64,000 bases of DNA from Pontibacter virosus (GTDB taxonomy: Bacteria > Bacteroidota > Bacteroidia > Cytophagales > Hymenobacteraceae). Below are positions 1 through 8,263 of this stretch, piece by piece. The stretch lies in the NCBI RefSeq assembly GCF_003096355.1, contig NZ_QEKI01000009.1:62001-126000 (forward strand), read 5' to 3'. Both the position numbers and the translations under genes were made by a program. Position 1 is the first letter of the stretch; every line of letters begins with the position of its first letter. A model generated the notes under the pieces. It was given only the letters and a program-made list of their open reading frames with translations, searched no databases and had not been told where the DNA came from.

Positions 1-69
1 CACACCTTTTTCCTGTGCCAGCTCAATCAGTGACTTTGCGTATCTCGAAGCAATTCTAATTTCTGACAT
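1..69 (-). CDS. atpH: ATP synthase F1 subunit delta, N-terminal fragment
   Basis: Only the first 23 codons are inside the window; the gene continues past base 1. The reverse strand reads MSEIRIASRYAKSL and on, and the ASRYAKSL stretch is the usual opening of the delta subunit, which connects the F1 head to the peripheral stalk. It follows atpF by 54 bp in the same direction, which is the standard atpB-E-F-H-A-G order. The call rests on this short motif and on position in the operon. ATG at 69 is the only sensible start. Confidence 0.85.
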   Translation of the reverse strand, partial: MSEIRIASRYAKSLIELAQEKGV

Positions 70-123
70 ATTGCTTTATTATGGCCATCCTGCAGTATAA
101 GCGGTCTGGCTATGTTGATACGA

Positions 124-618
124 TTAGTTAAGCGTTACTTCTTTGATGTAATCCTTGGCAAGCTCCTGCTGTGCCTGTGGGTTGCTCAGTTCTTTACGCA
201 GGATACGCTCAGCGATGTCCACTGAAAGTACAGCAGCCATGTTCTTCACTTCCGTGATAGCAGCACGCTTCTCGTTTTCGATGGACTCACGTGCCTGTGC
301 GATCATACGCGAACCTTCTTCGTTTGCCTTCTGCTTCGCCGTTTCGATCAGCGCGTTGCCAGCATCAGAAGCTTCCTTCAGGATCTTGTCACGCTCCATA
401 CGGGCTTCAGCCAGCAGTTTTTCGTTCTCAGCCTTCAGACCCTGCATCTCAAGCTTTGCTTTCTCAGCAGCGCTCAGTGCATTTTCGATAGAAGTTTCAC
501 GCTCATGCAGGGCGTTCATGATTGGCTTCCAGGCGAACTTGGAAAGCAGGAACAGCACGATGATGAAAGTCACCAACTGCCAGAAAATTAAACCTATACC
601 TGGGGTTACTAATTCCAT
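124..618 (-). CDS. atpF: ATP synthase F0 subunit b
   Basis: This 164-residue protein is the peripheral-stalk subunit b of the F-type ATP synthase. Residues about 8-26 form one membrane helix (ending LLSKFAWKPI), followed by a long charged, alanine-rich helix typical of the dimeric b coiled coil. The length is normal for the family. It lies 132 bp downstream of atpE, separated from it by a GC-rich hairpin, and 54 bp upstream of atpH. The family signature GLIFWQ near residue 10 fixes the frame, and the ATG at 618 gives the expected short periplasmic N-terminus. The long open frame on the opposite strand here is a shadow. Confidence 0.97.
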   Translation of the reverse strand: MELVTPGIGLIFWQLVTFIIVLFLLSKFAWKPIMNALHERETSIENALSAAEKAKLEMQGLKAENEKLLAEARMERDKILKEASDAGNALIETAKQKANEEGSRMIAQARESIENEKRAAITEVKNMAAVLSVDIAERILRKELSNPQAQQELAKDYIKEVTLN

Positions 619-701
619 TGTGTATGAATTTGAATAATTAGGTTTTAATCAGTTCACCGGCTCTCAACCGGCATTGCTTTTAACTATTTAACTATTTTGA
701 G

Positions 702-733
702 CTCTCGGTCCGGACCATGCGTCCGGACGAGAG
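702..733 (-). promoter_or_regulatory. GC-rich intercistronic hairpin after atpE
   Basis: Two arms, CTCTCGGTCCGGAC (702-715) and GTCCGGACGAGAG (721-733), pair with one bulged base around a 5-nt loop, about 18 nt past the atpE stop. No T-tract follows on the minus strand, so it is unlikely to be a full intrinsic terminator. It may protect the atpE 3' end or partly attenuate transcription, favouring the high copy number of subunit c. The structure is seen; the role is inferred. Confidence 0.55.
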
Positions 734-750
734 ACCAAATACAAAGGATA

Positions 751-1032
<282 letters not shown>

Positions 1033-1051
1033 TTAAAAAATAAAAAACAGA

Positions 1052-2083
1052 TTAATGTGCACCATCTCCATGACCGTGATCACCTACGTGGTCGTGCTCC
1101 TCTACTGCGCCACCGAAGTACATCGCTGAAAGCAGTGTAAAGATATAAGCCTGTAGCAGGGCCACGAACAACTCCAGGAAGAACATGAAGATAGCGAAGG
1201 CCACGCTCAGTGGCGCTACAAAGATACTCTCGAAGATGAAGATAAGGCTGAACAGCGACAGGATGATGATGTGACCTGCCGTGATGTTGGCAAAAAGACG
1301 AACCATCAACGAGAACGGCTTAGTCAGGATACCAATTAATTCCACCGGAATCATGATTGGAGCCAGCCAGGTAGGAACACCCGGTGTAGCAAATATATGC
1401 GACCAGTAGCTCTTATTACCGCTGAACACGGTGATCAACAACGTCATGGTAGCCAACACAAGCGTTACCGCGATATTACCTGTCAGGTTAGCACCACCCG
1501 GCATCAAACCAAGCAGGTTGTTAAACCAGATAAAGAAGAAAATGGTCAGCAGGTACGGCATGTAGCGCTCGTATTTCGGACCGATGTTCGCCTTGGCAAT
1601 TTCGTCACGAATGAAGATGATGATCGGCTCAAAGAAAGACTGTATACCTTTAGGAGCTCTGCCTTTACCCTTGGCGTAGCTACCAGCAATCGTGAAGAAC
1701 ACAACTAACAGCAGGGCCACACTAATAAAAAGAGAGGCAACGTTCTTTGTGATAGAGAAGTCTAAAAGAGAAGACTGGTCAGCCGCTGGCTGGCCCGAAG
1801 CATCAGCGCGGTAGATGTGACCATGGTCGAGCACGTAGCCGTTGTAAGGCACTAACTCATGGTTCTCGTTGTAGAAGTTACTTGATGAGAATACCTGTGG
1901 CTGACCGTTATCAATCAGGATAACAGGCAGGTATAGCACAACACCATCAGCAAAATGCCAGGTATAATCATCGGCGATGTGATGCGTGATCATGTCGCCC
2001 GGCTTAAACTCGCCACCTTCTGCAGCTACTGCATTCGCAGAAATTGTCAGAAAAGAAAACAGTAAAATAAATAACTTCTTCAT
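1052..2083 (-). CDS. atpB: ATP synthase F0 subunit a
   Basis: Subunit a, 343 residues, forms the proton half-channels beside the c-ring. The essential arginine is in PFSLMVRLFANITAGH, in the fourth main helix. The protein is longer than the roughly 270-residue E. coli form: it starts with a cleavable-looking signal peptide (about residues 1-21, ending AVAA) and about 100 residues of predicted periplasmic sequence before the first conserved helix, and it ends in a His/Asp/Gly-rich tail (EEHDHVGDHGHGDGAH). Both extensions occur in Bacteroidota homologues. It lies between the 127-residue membrane protein (44 bp upstream) and atpE (37 bp downstream). Confidence 0.97.
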   Translation of the reverse strand: MKKLFILLFSFLTISANAVAAEGGEFKPGDMITHHIADDYTWHFADGVVLYLPVILIDNGQPQVFSSSNFYNENHELVPYNGYVLDHGHIYRADASGQPAADQSSLLDFSITKNVASLFISVALLLVVFFTIAGSYAKGKGRAPKGIQSFFEPIIIFIRDEIAKANIGPKYERYMPYLLTIFFFIWFNNLLGLMPGGANLTGNIAVTLVLATMTLLITVFSGNKSYWSHIFATPGVPTWLAPIMIPVELIGILTKPFSLMVRLFANITAGHIIILSLFSLIFIFESIFVAPLSVAFAIFMFFLELFVALLQAYIFTLLSAMYFGGAVEEHDHVGDHGHGDGAH

Positions 2084-2127
2084 TAAGAGAGATTTAGAAG
2101 CAAAGTTAAAATATACAAAAGCTATTT

Positions 2128-2511
2128 CTAGTTTTGCTTTTTCAATTGCGGTGCGAAGTTAGTTATTAAGCTGTAGATTTCAAACCCGGTAAATAGAAAA
2201 TATAACGCGAAGAAGTTGAAAACGAACTGAAGTTCATTTTCGGAGTACATGTAGATGTAAATAAAAATAACGGTGATGCTGAGGATCATCCTGAAGCCCA
2301 TCGAGCCGAAGTAGTACAACTGAAAATTGTCCGGGTCGTAACCCACGCCCAGCCGCGACACATAAAAGGCCAGCGCCGTCACAAAGACCATAAAGCCTAA
2401 AATATACCAGATAAGCGGATGCAAGAGCGCCGTGCCTGTATAAAAGGAGAGCAGGCCGATGCCGATGCTCACGACACCTGTGAAGATGAGGAGGTTTTTA
2501 AAGAATTTCAA
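2128..2511 (-). CDS. Conserved membrane protein of the Bacteroidota atp operon
   Basis: A 127-residue protein with four hydrophobic segments (about residues 7-27, 32-50, 70-90 and 95-118) and short charged ends. It lies between atpZ (5 bp upstream) and atpB (44 bp downstream), the place where other bacteria encode AtpI, a small membrane protein that helps c-ring assembly or Mg2+ supply. I see no clear AtpI motif, so the AtpI-like role is inferred from position and topology only. Start ATG at 2511 follows the atpZ stop closely, which suggests translational coupling. Confidence 0.8.
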   Translation of the reverse strand: MKFFKNLLIFTGVVSIGIGLLSFYTGTALLHPLIWYILGFMVFVTALAFYVSRLGVGYDPDNFQLYYFGSMGFRMILSITVIFIYIYMYSENELQFVFNFFALYFLFTGFEIYSLITNFAPQLKKQN

Positions 2512-2516
2512 TGCGG

Positions 2517-2747
2517 TTACTTTTTATTTAAGGATACTATTACCAACACCATAGAAGCCACCACGGCCACTACCAGCAGCACGATCGTCATCCACGGATT
2601 CTCGTTGCCCATGCGCTCGTCCAGCGCCGAGCCGGCCCAGGCGGCCAGCACCATCGCCCCGATCATCTGAAAGGCCAGACCAGAATACTTTAGGTAGCCT
2701 TTAAAAGAGTCCTCGCCTTTCGGTTTCTGTTCATCTGGCTGTGCCAT
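2517..2747 (-). CDS. AtpZ/AtpI family protein
   Basis: This 76-residue protein has a polar N-terminus, then GYLKYSGLAFQMIGAMV leading into a first membrane hairpin and a second hydrophobic helix near the C-terminus. The pattern, including GSALDERMG between the helices, matches the AtpZ/AtpI family of small proteins that open F-type ATP synthase operons and are linked to assembly or magnesium transport. It is the first gene of the operon here, with a candidate promoter just upstream. Confidence 0.85.
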   Translation of the reverse strand: MAQPDEQKPKGEDSFKGYLKYSGLAFQMIGAMVLAAWAGSALDERMGNENPWMTIVLLVVAVVASMVLVIVSLNKK

Positions 2748-2773
2748 GCGCTGGGTTGTTTTTCAATGATTAA

Positions 2774-2808
2774 CAAAATTACGCTTTTTTCATGGGCTTC
2801 TCTGCAAA
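2774..2808 (-). promoter_or_regulatory. Candidate promoter of the atp operon
   Basis: On the minus strand there is a -7-like TAATTTTG (2781-2774) and an upstream TTTG (2808-2805) with a 23-bp gap, slightly longer than the usual 19-21 bp of the Bacteroidota primary sigma factor. The start site would fall near 2767, about 20 bp before the atpZ ATG. Confidence 0.4.
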
Positions 2809-2941
2809 TCAGCTTTATTTCGGTCGCTTTTTAAAGTCTCCTCTAAGCCTTCTGAGGCCTGAAACCATTTCTCTTTTTCTATAGTTCAATAGCGAGCTTC
2901 AGGCTTTATCTGTAGGACCTTACATAATTGGCATATTATTG

Positions 2942-2949
2942 TATTTTTG
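2942..2949 (+). promoter_or_regulatory. Candidate -7 element upstream of porW
   Basis: TATTTTTG fits the TANNTTTG -7 consensus, with a start site expected near 2956 and a leader of about 85 nt before the porW ATG at 3043. I find no matching TTTG at the -33 spacing, so support is weak. The 2748-3042 gap otherwise holds only this and the atp promoter. Confidence 0.3.
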
Positions 2950-3042
2950 TAGATGGCTTGCCGCTTTCGTGCTATTGCGGTCTGGATACTTTCAGGTATA
3001 GCCAGGCCGTTATAATGGAATAAGCGGCATGGGAGCCAATTA

Positions 3043-5943
3043 ATGCTGCACACTATCGATACTTTGAGCAAAAACTCACCATACCTTCTCTACGTGCTAG
3101 CCTGCCTCTTGCTTGCAGGCTGTTCTGCTGAACGCAACAATCCGCTCAGCAAGGCCTATCATAACACTACGGCCCGCTACAATGGCTATTTTTTAGCGAA
3201 AGAGAAGCTGGATGCCATCGAAAAGAGCATCCAGGACCAGACTGTGTACGATTACAACCGGCCATTGCCCATCTTCCCGCCCATCGACTCTGCTACCTAC
3301 AAGGCGCACGCCGCCGATTTGGAGGACGTCATTAAAAAGGCCTCTTTCCCGATTCAGTACCACCCGAACAGCAAATGGATCGACGATAGCTACCTGGTCA
3401 TCGGCAAGGTGCGCTTTTATGAACTCAATTTTCCGGAGGCCGCTCAGACGTTCAGGTATGTAAACTCCACAGGCAAAGACCGCCACGTGAAACACGAGGC
3501 GCTGGTGTGGCTGATGCGCTCTTTCCTGAAACTGGGTGAGACAGACAATGCCTGGCAGGTATCGGAGTTTTTGCGCAAAGAGCGCCTGAACCGCGACAAT
3601 GCCCGCGAGCTATACCTGGCCCGCGCCGAGTACCACCTCATGCAGGGCGATACCGCTGCCGTGATCGAGAACCTGGATTTGTCGCTGCCGAACTTTACGG
3701 AGCGGGATGACCAGTCGCGCGTTCGCTTCTCGCTAGCCCGCCTATACCAAGACCGTGGTCAGAGCAAGGAGGCCTACCAACAGTACAGCCGCATCCTGCG
3801 TCGTAACCCGCCTTACGACCTGGGCTTTTTCAGCCGGCTATACCTGGGCCAGGTTTCGGAACTGGACGATGCGCAGGACCTGAACCGCATTGCAGGCTAT
3901 TACCAGAAAATGCTGCGCGACGAGAAAAACGCCGAGTACCGCGACAAGATTTATTACGAAATGGCTGTGTTTGAGCGCCGCCAGCAGCACTACGACAAAG
4001 CACTGCAGAACATTGAAGCTTCCCTGAAAACACCAGGCACTATACCTAACCAGAAAGCCTATACCTACCTGCTGGCCGGTGAGATTTATTTTGAGAACCT
4101 GAACAAGTACGATCTGGCGCAGGCCTATTATGACAGCGCCTTACAGGTATACCCACAGCAGGCCCTGGAATATGAGCAGGTGCTCGAGCGCCGCAACGTA
4201 CTGGCTGACTTCACCAAGCAGTACAACACGATCCAGTTGCAGGACAGTCTGCAGCAGCTGGCTGCCCTGAGTGAAGGCGAGCGCCTGGCTTTTGTGCAGA
4301 ATCTGGTGCAGCAGGAAGAGGAAGCTCGCCTGCAGGAGCAAGCCAAACAATTGGAGCAGGAAAAGCAGCGCCAGGGACGCCGTGCCCAGGAACAACAGGC
4401 AGCTGTAACCGTCGGAGGTCGCAATAATCCGGCGGCTGCAGCAGCAAACGGCAATACAGGAGGCGTATTCTACTTCGATAACCCGGCTGCTTTGGCAACA
4501 GCCCGTTCTGAATTTGTGCGGCGATGGGGTGACCGTCCGCTGCAGGACAACTGGCGACTCCTTAGCCGCGGCGAGACAGTGGGAGGACAGGAAGAAGTGA
4601 TCGCAATGGACGCTCCTGCCGACACCGCAGCAGCTGAATCTGAAGAAAACCGCTCTGCCCGCTTGCAGACCCAGGTCGAAACTTACCTGCAAAACATCCC
4701 GACTACGACGTTGGCTTTACAGCAATCCGAAAAACTGCTGGAAGATGCCATGTTCCGCCTGGGCAACATCTACTCACAAAAGCTCAACTCACCGGAAGAC
4801 GCGACTGCTACATACGAGAAGTTCCTGCAGCGATTTCCCCAATCCGAGCACGCAGCCGAGGCGCATTATAGCCTATACCTGATCTATAGCCGGGCAGGCA
4901 GCGAGCAGAAGGACACGTACTACGCTAAAATCAAGCAGCAGTACCCGAATACGATCTACGCCAAGCTGGTAGACGACCCGAACTTCCTGAGTCAGAACGC
5001 CCTCAACAACATCAAGGCGCACGCGCTCTATGACTCCGCTTTTGCGCAATATGAGCAAGGTGGGTACCAGCAGGCCACCGCTTTGCTGACAGAACTGAGC
5101 CAGGCATACCCGCTCAATGATATACCTGATAAAGTAGCCTTCCTGCATGTCATGATCACGGCACGCTCCCAAAGACCGGAGTTGCTTCGGCAACAACTGC
5201 TGGCCTTTAAGCAGCAGCACCCGTCCAGTTCGCTGGCCCCTCGCGCCGACGAATTGCTGAAGCGCTACCAGGATCTCGAGGGCAAACAACAGCTCCGCCA
5301 GGAAGCACCTGCACCACCTACAGCACAGAAACCGGACGAGCGTACGCCGGAGCAACGGGTTAGCAACAGCATCGCATTGGCATCGGCACGAGGACGTAAC
5401 CCGTCGCCACGACAGCAGCCGCAGCCAATTAATCTAAATACAATCCCTGATTCTGCCACTGCCAGACCGGACACGACAAATACGACTCAAATTGGCACGC
5501 CTTTGGATGCGACAGCCGTAGCACAGGACACCGCAAGGGCTCAGGCACCAACGGTACAGCCGCCCGTAGTTGATCCGCTGGCTTATACCAGTGCCCCTGA
5601 TTCGGCTTACTATTTTGTGATGCTATACCCTACGGAGCACGCCGCTTTCAAAGACATCGGAGCAAAGTATGAGAAGTATAACAACACCTACTTCCGCAAC
5701 CAGAAGCTGACTATGGAGCAGCAGCCATTTGATGGCAACAGAGGTATACTGCTGCTGCGGACTTTCCCTAACCTGAAAGAAGCACAGGCTTATACCATAA
5801 AACAAAAAGCGCCACAATCCCCGATAGGCAAAATTCGAGGCGTAGAATTCATTACCTTTGCAATATCATCCGAAAACTGGCAGAAGTTGCTTCAGAAGAA
5901 GGATGTAGAAGAATATCTGAATTACTTCAGAACGAATAATTAA
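3043..5943 (+). CDS. porW: Type IX secretion lipoprotein PorW/SprE
   Basis: A 966-residue lipoprotein: the hydrophobic leader ends in a lipobox LLAGC with Cys27. The body contains many tetratricopeptide-like helices (for example near residues 100-450 and 550-720), a Gln/Glu-rich stretch around 420-470, a Pro/Thr-rich linker around 750-840 and a C-terminal globular segment. This arrangement matches PorW of Porphyromonas and SprE of Flavobacterium, an outer-membrane lipoprotein reported to connect the PorK/PorN ring to the secretion channel and needed for type IX secretion and gliding. It is followed 1 bp later by a penicillin-binding protein gene. The other core genes lie 5 kb away on the opposite strand. 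Confidence 0.88.
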   Translation: MLHTIDTLSKNSPYLLYVLACLLLAGCSAERNNPLSKAYHNTTARYNGYFLAKEKLDAIEKSIQDQTVYDYNRPLPIFPPIDSATYKAHAADLEDVIKKASFPIQYHPNSKWIDDSYLVIGKVRFYELNFPEAAQTFRYVNSTGKDRHVKHEALVWLMRSFLKLGETDNAWQVSEFLRKERLNRDNARELYLARAEYHLMQGDTAAVIENLDLSLPNFTERDDQSRVRFSLARLYQDRGQSKEAYQQYSRILRRNPPYDLGFFSRLYLGQVSELDDAQDLNRIAGYYQKMLRDEKNAEYRDKIYYEMAVFERRQQHYDKALQNIEASLKTPGTIPNQKAYTYLLAGEIYFENLNKYDLAQAYYDSALQVYPQQALEYEQVLERRNVLADFTKQYNTIQLQDSLQQLAALSEGERLAFVQNLVQQEEEARLQEQAKQLEQEKQRQGRRAQEQQAAVTVGGRNNPAAAAANGNTGGVFYFDNPAALATARSEFVRRWGDRPLQDNWRLLSRGETVGGQEEVIAMDAPADTAAAESEENRSARLQTQVETYLQNIPTTTLALQQSEKLLEDAMFRLGNIYSQKLNSPEDATATYEKFLQRFPQSEHAAEAHYSLYLIYSRAGSEQKDTYYAKIKQQYPNTIYAKLVDDPNFLSQNALNNIKAHALYDSAFAQYEQGGYQQATALLTELSQAYPLNDIPDKVAFLHVMITARSQRPELLRQQLLAFKQQHPSSSLAPRADELLKRYQDLEGKQQLRQEAPAPPTAQKPDERTPEQRVSNSIALASARGRNPSPRQQPQPINLNTIPDSATARPDTTNTTQIGTPLDATAVAQDTARAQAPTVQPPVVDPLAYTSAPDSAYYFVMLYPTEHAAFKDIGAKYEKYNNTYFRNQKLTMEQQPFDGNRGILLLRTFPNLKEAQAYTIKQKAPQSPIGKIRGVEFITFAISSENWQKLLQKKDVEEYLNYFRTNN

Positions 5944-5944
5944 C

Positions 5945-8251
5945 ATGGCAACAACCACCCGCCCAAAACCAAAAACGGTATTCCCTAAGATCATTTCCAC
6001 ACTCTGGCTGCTTTTCCTGAGTGGCCTGGCTGTGTTCATACTTTACATTTATGCGGTCAGCGTCAATTTCCTGAACCTGTTTGGTGACCTGCCGAACATG
6101 CGCACGCTTGAGAACCCGAAGAGTGCCCTTTCCTCCGTGCTTTACTCAGCCGACAACAAGGAGCTGGGCAAGTACTTCCGCGAGAACCGAACCCCGATTG
6201 AGTTTTCTGACCTGCCTGAGAATTTTGTGCATGCCCTAATGGCAACAGAGGACATCCGTTTTGAAGAGCACTCAGGTATAGACCCGGAGGCGATGGCACG
6301 TGTGGCCGGCTCTCTGATGATCGGCAGCTCGAAGGGTGGTGGCAGTACCATTACACAGCAGTTGGCCAAAAACCTGTTCCGCACTCGTGGTGAAGAGCTG
6401 AACAACGGCTACCTCAACGACAAGCCGGGTTTCCGTACGTTGATCCACAAAACGAAAGAGTGGATTATGGCCGTGAAGTTGGAGCAGTCCTATACCAAGC
6501 AGGAGATCATGACCATGTACCTGAACATCTTCGAGTTTGGCAGCAACGCCTTTGGCCTGCAGTCAGCATCGAAGACGTTTTTTGGCAAAGATGCTAAGGA
6601 CCTGGAGGTACAGGAGTCGGCTGTGCTGGTAGGCCTGTTTAAGAACCCGAACTTCTATAGCCCTAAATTCAATTCAGATAACTCGAAGCATCGCCGCAAT
6701 GTGGTGCTTTCGCAGATGGTGAAGTACGGCTATATGACACAGGCTGAATTCGACAACCTGAAGAACACGGATATTGCGTTAAAGTACCGTGTTGAAAACC
6801 AAAACGTTGGTTTGGCGCCGTATTTTCGTACTGAGGCCAGCAAGTTTTTGCTGAAGTGGTGCCGCGAGAATGGTTACGACCTGTATGCGGATGGACTGAA
6901 GATCTATACCACCATCGACTCACGCATGCAGCAGTATGCCGAGCAGGCAGTGGAGGAGCACATGAAGGATCGTCAGAAAGAGTTCTTCTCCCACTGGAAA
7001 GGCCGCAACCCATGGATCGACCGCCAGGGCAAGGAAATCCCGAACTACCTGCAGACCGCCATTAAACGCACGGACCGCTACCGCAACCTGAACAGGCAGT
7101 TCGATGGTAACCAGGACTCCATCAACTTCTACCTGAACAAGAAGATCCCGATGACCATCTTTACCTACGATGGGGAGAAGGAAGTTCAAATGAGCCCGCT
7201 TGACTCGCTCAAGCATTACAAGCACTACCTGCAGACCGGTTTCATGGCCATGGAGCCACAAACGGGCCATATCAAGGCTTGGGTGGGTGGCATCAACTAC
7301 AAGCACTTCAAGTACGACCACGTGAAACAGGGCGCGCGCCAGCCGGGTTCTGTGTTCAAGCCTTTCCTGTACACCGCTGCCATCGAAAACGGCTATTACC
7401 CATGCTACGAAACGCTCGACACGCAGGTGTGTATACCTTTGGGCGACGGTACGATGTGGTGCCCGAACAATGCCGATAATAAGTTCTCCGGCGAAAAGTT
7501 CACATTGCGCAAAGCCATGGCCCAGTCCGTGAACTCTATCTCTGCTTTCCTGGTAAACAAGCTCGGCGCTGAAACACTGGTTAAGACAGCCAGGCGCATG
7601 GGTATCACTACCCCGCTCGAGGCGAATCCATCACTCGCATTGGGTGTAAACGACGTGACACTCTATGACATGGTAGGCGCGTACGGCACATATGTGAACA
7701 GCGGAACCTGGATAGAACCAAATTTCATTACCCGTATCGAAGACAAGCACGGTAACGTGTTGCATGAGTTTGTGCCAAAGACAGTAGATGCGCTCAGCGA
7801 AGAAACTGCCTATATGATGGTGCATATGCTAAAAGCGGCTGCTGAGCCGGGTGGTACTGCCTATTACGGCCTGCGCCACCGCAACGGACTCAAAAACGAG
7901 ATTGGCGGTAAAACGGGTACGACCCAGAACTACTCGGATGCCTGGTTCATGGGCATAACGCCTGATCTGGTGGCAGGTGCCTGGGTGGGTGGCGATGACC
8001 GCTCTATCCACTTCCGTACGATTGCGCTGGGTCAGGGTAACAAACTGGCGATGCCGATCTATGGTAACTTCATGCAAAAGGTATACGCCGACAAATCACT
8101 GGAAAGATCAAAAGACCCGTTCCCTAAACCTTCTACGCCTTTATCGGTAGAATTAGATTGCGCTAAGTATAACAATGGCATGCCGGTAGACTCTTCGCAG
8201 CAAGACGAGTTTTACCAGGTTCCTGCCCCGATCGACTTAGATGCTTTCTAA
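5945..8251 (+). CDS. Class A penicillin-binding protein (PBP1A type)
   Basis: A 768-residue bifunctional peptidoglycan synthase. One N-terminal membrane helix (about residues 15-40) is followed by a glycosyltransferase family 51 domain with catalytic Glu102 in EDIRFEEH and the GGSTITQQLAKN motif. A transpeptidase domain follows, with Ser469 in SVFK, S528-V-N530 and K656-T-G-T. All catalytic residues are present, so it should polymerise and cross-link glycan strands on the outer face of the inner membrane. Its ATG lies 1 bp after the porW stop and uvrC begins 12 bp after its own stop, so the three genes are probably co-transcribed. Confidence 0.95.
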   Translation: MATTTRPKPKTVFPKIISTLWLLFLSGLAVFILYIYAVSVNFLNLFGDLPNMRTLENPKSALSSVLYSADNKELGKYFRENRTPIEFSDLPENFVHALMATEDIRFEEHSGIDPEAMARVAGSLMIGSSKGGGSTITQQLAKNLFRTRGEELNNGYLNDKPGFRTLIHKTKEWIMAVKLEQSYTKQEIMTMYLNIFEFGSNAFGLQSASKTFFGKDAKDLEVQESAVLVGLFKNPNFYSPKFNSDNSKHRRNVVLSQMVKYGYMTQAEFDNLKNTDIALKYRVENQNVGLAPYFRTEASKFLLKWCRENGYDLYADGLKIYTTIDSRMQQYAEQAVEEHMKDRQKEFFSHWKGRNPWIDRQGKEIPNYLQTAIKRTDRYRNLNRQFDGNQDSINFYLNKKIPMTIFTYDGEKEVQMSPLDSLKHYKHYLQTGFMAMEPQTGHIKAWVGGINYKHFKYDHVKQGARQPGSVFKPFLYTAAIENGYYPCYETLDTQVCIPLGDGTMWCPNNADNKFSGEKFTLRKAMAQSVNSISAFLVNKLGAETLVKTARRMGITTPLEANPSLALGVNDVTLYDMVGAYGTYVNSGTWIEPNFITRIEDKHGNVLHEFVPKTVDALSEETAYMMVHMLKAAAEPGGTAYYGLRHRNGLKNEIGGKTGTTQNYSDAWFMGITPDLVAGAWVGGDDRSIHFRTIALGQGNKLAMPIYGNFMQKVYADKSLERSKDPFPKPSTPLSVELDCAKYNNGMPVDSSQQDEFYQVPAPIDLDAF

Positions 8252-8263
8252 TGAAAATTAAGC

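Noticed and set aside
155..637. Long plus-strand open frame opposite atpF
   Set aside because: It is the antisense shadow of atpF, serine/alanine-rich without a fold or start context.
2886..3071. 61-codon minus-strand frame between atpZ and porW
   Set aside because: It overlaps the porW start and the intergenic region and has no recognisable features.
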